A stretch of DNA of 7,841 bases from an uncultured Clostridium sp. (lineage in GTDB: Bacteria > Bacillota > Clostridia > TANB77 > CAG-508). A model generated the notes under the pieces. It ran no database searches. It had not been told where the DNA came from and saw nothing but the letters and a program-made list of their open reading frames with translations. Within the stretch, counting starts at the first letter, position 1; each line of letters starts with the position of its first letter. The translations under genes were made by a program, and so were the position numbers. Shown one piece after another: positions 6,022 through 7,841 of the stretch. The stretch is from assembly GCA_947057505.1 (NCBI GenBank), contig CAMSEM010000058.1, positions 1 through 7,841 of the forward strand, read 5' to 3'.

Positions 6022-6906
6022 ATGGAAAAAGCAAAAGTATATTTTATAAAAGATATTACTCCAGAAAATGTAGTAAAAATATTTGAAAAATTAGAAAAGG
6101 AATTACCAGGAAAGGTAGCTGTAAAAGTACATTCTGGAGAAGAAGGAAATCAAAACTATCTTCATCCAGAATTTATGAGAAAAATAATAGAAAAAGTAAA
6201 TGGAACTGTAGTTGAATGTAATACAGCATATGAAGGAGAAAGAAACTCAACAGAAAAACATCAAAAATTAATGGAAAATCATGGTTGGACCAAATACTTT
6301 GATGTAGATATTATGGATGCAGAAGGAGAAGACCTAGTTCTTAACATACCAAATGGAAAGGTAATCAAAGAAAACTATGTTGGCAAAAACATGGCAAATT
6401 ATCAATCAATGTTAGTATTATCACATTTTAAAGGGCATCCAATGGGTGGCTATGGTGGAGCATTAAAACAATTATCAATTGGTTGTGCATCTTCAATTGG
6501 AAAAGCATGGATTCATTCAGGTGGAAAAGAAAAAGACCAAACCAAATTATGGGATAATGTAGCAGAGCAAAATAAATTTTTAGAGGCAATGGCAGAAAGC
6601 GCCTTATCTGTTGTAAAATATTTTAAAGGAAATATGGCATTTATTAATATTATGTGCAATATGTCAGTTGACTGCGATTGTTGCAGCGTAGCAGAAGACC
6701 CATGCATAAAAGATATTGGAATATTGGCCTCTTTAGACCCAGTTGCGATTGATAAAGCTTGTATTGACTTAGTGAAAAATTCAAATGATGAAGGAAAAGC
6801 ACATTTTTTAGAAAGAGTAGAATCAAGAAATGGAACTCATACCATAGATGTGTCAGCAAACCTAGGCGTTGGAAGCAAAGAATATGATTTGATAGAAATC
6901 AAGTAA
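6022..6906 (+). CDS. DUF362 domain-containing protein with a cysteine cluster
   Basis: A 294-residue soluble protein of the DUF362 family. Supporting motifs are VAVKVHSGE (32-40), LSHFKGHPMGGYGGALKQL (133-151), IGCASSIGK (153-161) and DIGILASLDPVAID (231-244). Just before the last motif lies a cysteine cluster, MCNMSVDCDCC (211-221), with C228 further on. The C-D-C part recurs in relatives and probably binds iron-sulfur or another metal. Some DUF362 proteins carry a C-terminal two-cluster ferredoxin; this one ends without it. The biochemical role of the family is not established, though members are often annotated as iron-sulfur proteins. The ATG at 6022 follows AAAGGAAA (6008-6015). It is 56 bases behind the HD gene with no clear terminator, so read-through is likely, but nothing else links its function to nucleotides. 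Confidence 0.85.
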   Translation: MEKAKVYFIKDITPENVVKIFEKLEKELPGKVAVKVHSGEEGNQNYLHPEFMRKIIEKVNGTVVECNTAYEGERNSTEKHQKLMENHGWTKYFDVDIMDAEGEDLVLNIPNGKVIKENYVGKNMANYQSMLVLSHFKGHPMGGYGGALKQLSIGCASSIGKAWIHSGGKEKDQTKLWDNVAEQNKFLEAMAESALSVVKYFKGNMAFINIMCNMSVDCDCCSVAEDPCIKDIGILASLDPVAIDKACIDLVKNSNDEGKAHFLERVESRNGTHTIDVSANLGVGSKEYDLIEIK

Positions 6907-6990
6907 TTTTAAGTTAGAGTAATGATTCAGTCACTTTAAGTAAAAATCTTTGTAATATAGTAATTTTTCTAACTAGAGCAACAAAAATCA

Positions 6991-7029
6991 AATTTTATAT
7001 TTACAAAAGTAAATTTGTATAATAAAATT
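6991..7029 (+). promoter_or_regulatory. Possible promoter/operator region before the signal-anchored protein gene
   Basis: TATAAT (7018-7023) is preceded at 18 bases by a weak TTTATA (6994-6999). Symmetric elements surround it: AATTTTAT (6991-6998) matches ATAAAATT (7022-7029), and ATTTAC (6999-7004) matches GTAAAT (7009-7014). In DNA this AT-rich such symmetry may be chance. No convincing terminator was found between 6907 and 6990, so the next gene could also be read from upstream. Confidence 0.35.
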
Positions 7030-7070
7030 AGTTCAAATAGGAAAATATAATAAAATATAAGGAGGACGTT

Positions 7071-7640
7071 ATGAAAAAAACAGTTATCATAATTATTTCA
7101 ATTGTTGCAGTAATAGCTGTTATTGCAGGTGCCATTTTATTAATTAACAAAGAACAACCAAAGGAGAAAAAACTTCAAACAGCTGAAGAAATGCAAAATA
7201 TGTTAAACACAATTTATAGTAGTGGAAAGGTAGAATTACCACAGTTAGAAACAACTGCCTTGGATGTAAATGATGCAGCTCAAGTTACCACTTTTACAGG
7301 TTTAAAATCAAATACAAATGTAGAAGAATTAATAGTATCTGTACCATTTATCAATTCACAAGCATACTCACTTGCAGTTGTTAAAGTAAATGAAAAGGCT
7401 AATGTAGAGCAAATGAAACAAGAAATGTTAGACAATATTGATATGAGAAGATGGATTTGTGTTTCAGCAGAAAAATTATATATTACCAATTACGAAAATG
7501 TTATATTTTTAGTAATGTCTAGTGAAGAATGGGCTAAACCAGTATATGATGAGTTTAAAAGGTTTGTTGGAAACGATATAGGAAAAGAACTAGAAAAAAC
7601 TGAATCAGCAGACATTGACCTTCCACCAGAAATGTATTAA
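7071..7640 (+). CDS. Signal-anchored extracytoplasmic protein, unknown function (DUF4358-like pattern)
   Basis: A 189-residue protein. MKKT is followed by a hydrophobic segment (about 4-25, rich in Ile, Val, Ala) with no lipobox cysteine and no obvious signal-peptidase site, so it is probably anchored by its N-terminus with the rest outside. Residues 26-189 form one soluble domain. SLAVVKVNEKANVEQMKQEM (99-118), then a helical stretch and NVIFLVMSSEE (143-153), recall the arrangement of DUF4358 proteins, where a strand-helix unit is followed by a hydrophobic strand. I rate that resemblance as weak. The start is firm: AAGGAGG (7059-7065) lies five bases before the ATG. The gene is monocistronic downstream, ending in the terminator at 7649-7688. 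The only cysteine is C130, so no disulfide is expected. Function unknown. Confidence 0.75.
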   Translation: MKKTVIIIISIVAVIAVIAGAILLINKEQPKEKKLQTAEEMQNMLNTIYSSGKVELPQLETTALDVNDAAQVTTFTGLKSNTNVEELIVSVPFINSQAYSLAVVKVNEKANVEQMKQEMLDNIDMRRWICVSAEKLYITNYENVIFLVMSSEEWAKPVYDEFKRFVGNDIGKELEKTESADIDLPPEMY

Positions 7641-7648
7641 AAAGATGA

Positions 7649-7688
7649 AATAAAGCTTCCATTTGATTGGGGGCTTTATTCTTTATTA
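7649..7688 (+). terminator. Rho-independent terminator after the signal-anchored protein gene
   Basis: AATAAAGCTTCCA (7649-7661) pairs with TGGGGGCTTTATT (7668-7680), 13 bp with two G-T wobbles, around the loop TTTGAT. The T-rich stretch TTATTCTTTATT follows. Confidence 0.82.
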
Positions 7689-7702
7689 GAAAGTAGGAAA
7701 AA

Positions 7703-7798
7703 ATGTTATTTACAAGCATTAGTTTTTTATATTATTTTTTGCCCATTGTAATAGCTTTTTATTTTATAGTACCTAAAAAAATGAAAAACATGATATGA
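7703..7798 (+). pseudogene. Interrupted start of an MBOAT O-acyltransferase gene
   Basis: The frame begins MLFTSISFLYYFLPI, continues with a hydrophobic stretch to YFIVPKKMKNM, and stops at TGA (7796-7798) after 31 codons. This is how membrane-bound O-acyltransferases of the AlgI/DltB/PatA type begin: MLF-S--FL-(F/Y)F-P---Y followed by a basic P-(K/R)-K turn. They normally continue for several hundred residues with more membrane segments. AGGA (7695-7698) lies four bases before the ATG, a short but usable spacing. From about 7796 the sequence no longer encodes the family and turns GC-rich, as if a foreign element or an assembly junction cut the gene. MBOAT proteins transfer acyl groups to cell-surface polysaccharides; this fragment alone could not. 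A genuine 31-residue membrane peptide is the less likely alternative. Confidence 0.6.
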
Positions 7799-7801
7799 AT
7801 G

Positions 7802-7839
7802 CAGGAAAACCGGCAGGCTAGACAGCCTGCCGATTTCTG
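7802..7839. repeat. GC-rich imperfect palindrome at the window edge
   Basis: CGGCAGGCT (7811-7819) pairs perfectly with AGCCTGCCG (7824-7832) around an AGAC loop. Flanking AAA/TTT and CAG/CTG pairs extend it to about 7802-7839 with small bulges. I counted 24 G+C in bases 7801-7841 (59%), unlike the rest of the window. No T-run is visible before the window ends, so a terminator cannot be judged. A subterminal hairpin of an insertion element or another dispersed repeat would fit its place directly behind a broken gene. Confidence 0.55.
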
Positions 7840-7841
7840 GA

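Noticed and set aside
6513..6859. Two overlapping minus-strand frames inside the DUF362 gene
   Set aside because: Both are antisense shadows of a well-supported conserved gene, without ribosome sites or recognisable products.
6912..6974. AGTTAGA/TCTAACT pairing and other weak repeats after the DUF362 gene
   Set aside because: Seven pairs across a loop of about 49 bases with no T-tract in the right place; no terminator could be supported.
7796..7841. Reading TGA at 7796 as a sense codon to continue the MBOAT frame
   Set aside because: TGA acts as a normal stop for the flavin reductase gene at 1740-1742, and the read-through sequence is polar and unlike an MBOAT membrane segment.

Overview
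The window is AT-rich and every supported gene lies on the + strand. Strong AGGAGG-type ribosome binding sites, sigma-A-like promoters and rho-independent terminators suggest a low-GC Firmicute. The flavin reductase-rubredoxin fusion, DUF362 protein and YtrA-type GntR/ABC operon fit an anaerobic, Clostridia-like member. The standard genetic code fits: the flavin reductase gene ends in a well-placed TGA just before a terminator. The species cannot be named from this sequence.

Layout. (1) 1-495 is the 3' end of a gene for an FGE-sulfatase/SUMF1-fold protein, cut by the window edge and more GC-rich than its neighbours. Two hairpins follow it, one a good terminator. (2) 677-1780 holds a consensus promoter, a small coiled-coil/one-membrane-segment protein of unknown function, and a flavin reductase-rubredoxin fusion (Hrb type), closed by a strong terminator. 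(3) 1783-3810 is a self-contained GntR/YtrA-type operon: repressor, ABC ATPase, six-segment permease. Its promoter overlaps a perfect 13-bp inverted repeat that is almost certainly the repressor's operator, and it ends in a terminator. (4) 3852-6906 starts with an extended -10 promoter and carries three closely spaced genes. The first is a fusion of a HAD 5'-nucleotidase-like domain to a nucleoside hydrolase domain, the second an HDIG-type HD phosphohydrolase, the third a DUF362 protein. (5) 7071-7680 is a signal-anchored extracytoplasmic protein of unknown function with its own terminator. (6) 7703-7841 begins a recognisable MBOAT O-acyltransferase reading frame that stops after 31 codons, where the sequence changes to a GC-rich stretch dominated by a hairpin. 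This looks like an interrupted gene or the edge of a repeat element.

How the parts may work together. The GntR operon is a textbook autoregulated export or envelope-stress module. The most unusual piece is the nucleotidase-nucleoside hydrolase fusion: if both halves are active, one polypeptide could take a nucleoside monophosphate to free base plus (deoxy)ribose phosphate-free sugar, and the HD phosphohydrolase next to it may act on related substrates. That pathway is inferred from domains and gene order only. No RNA genes, CRISPR arrays or complete mobile elements were seen, and no gene-free gap reaches 300 bases.
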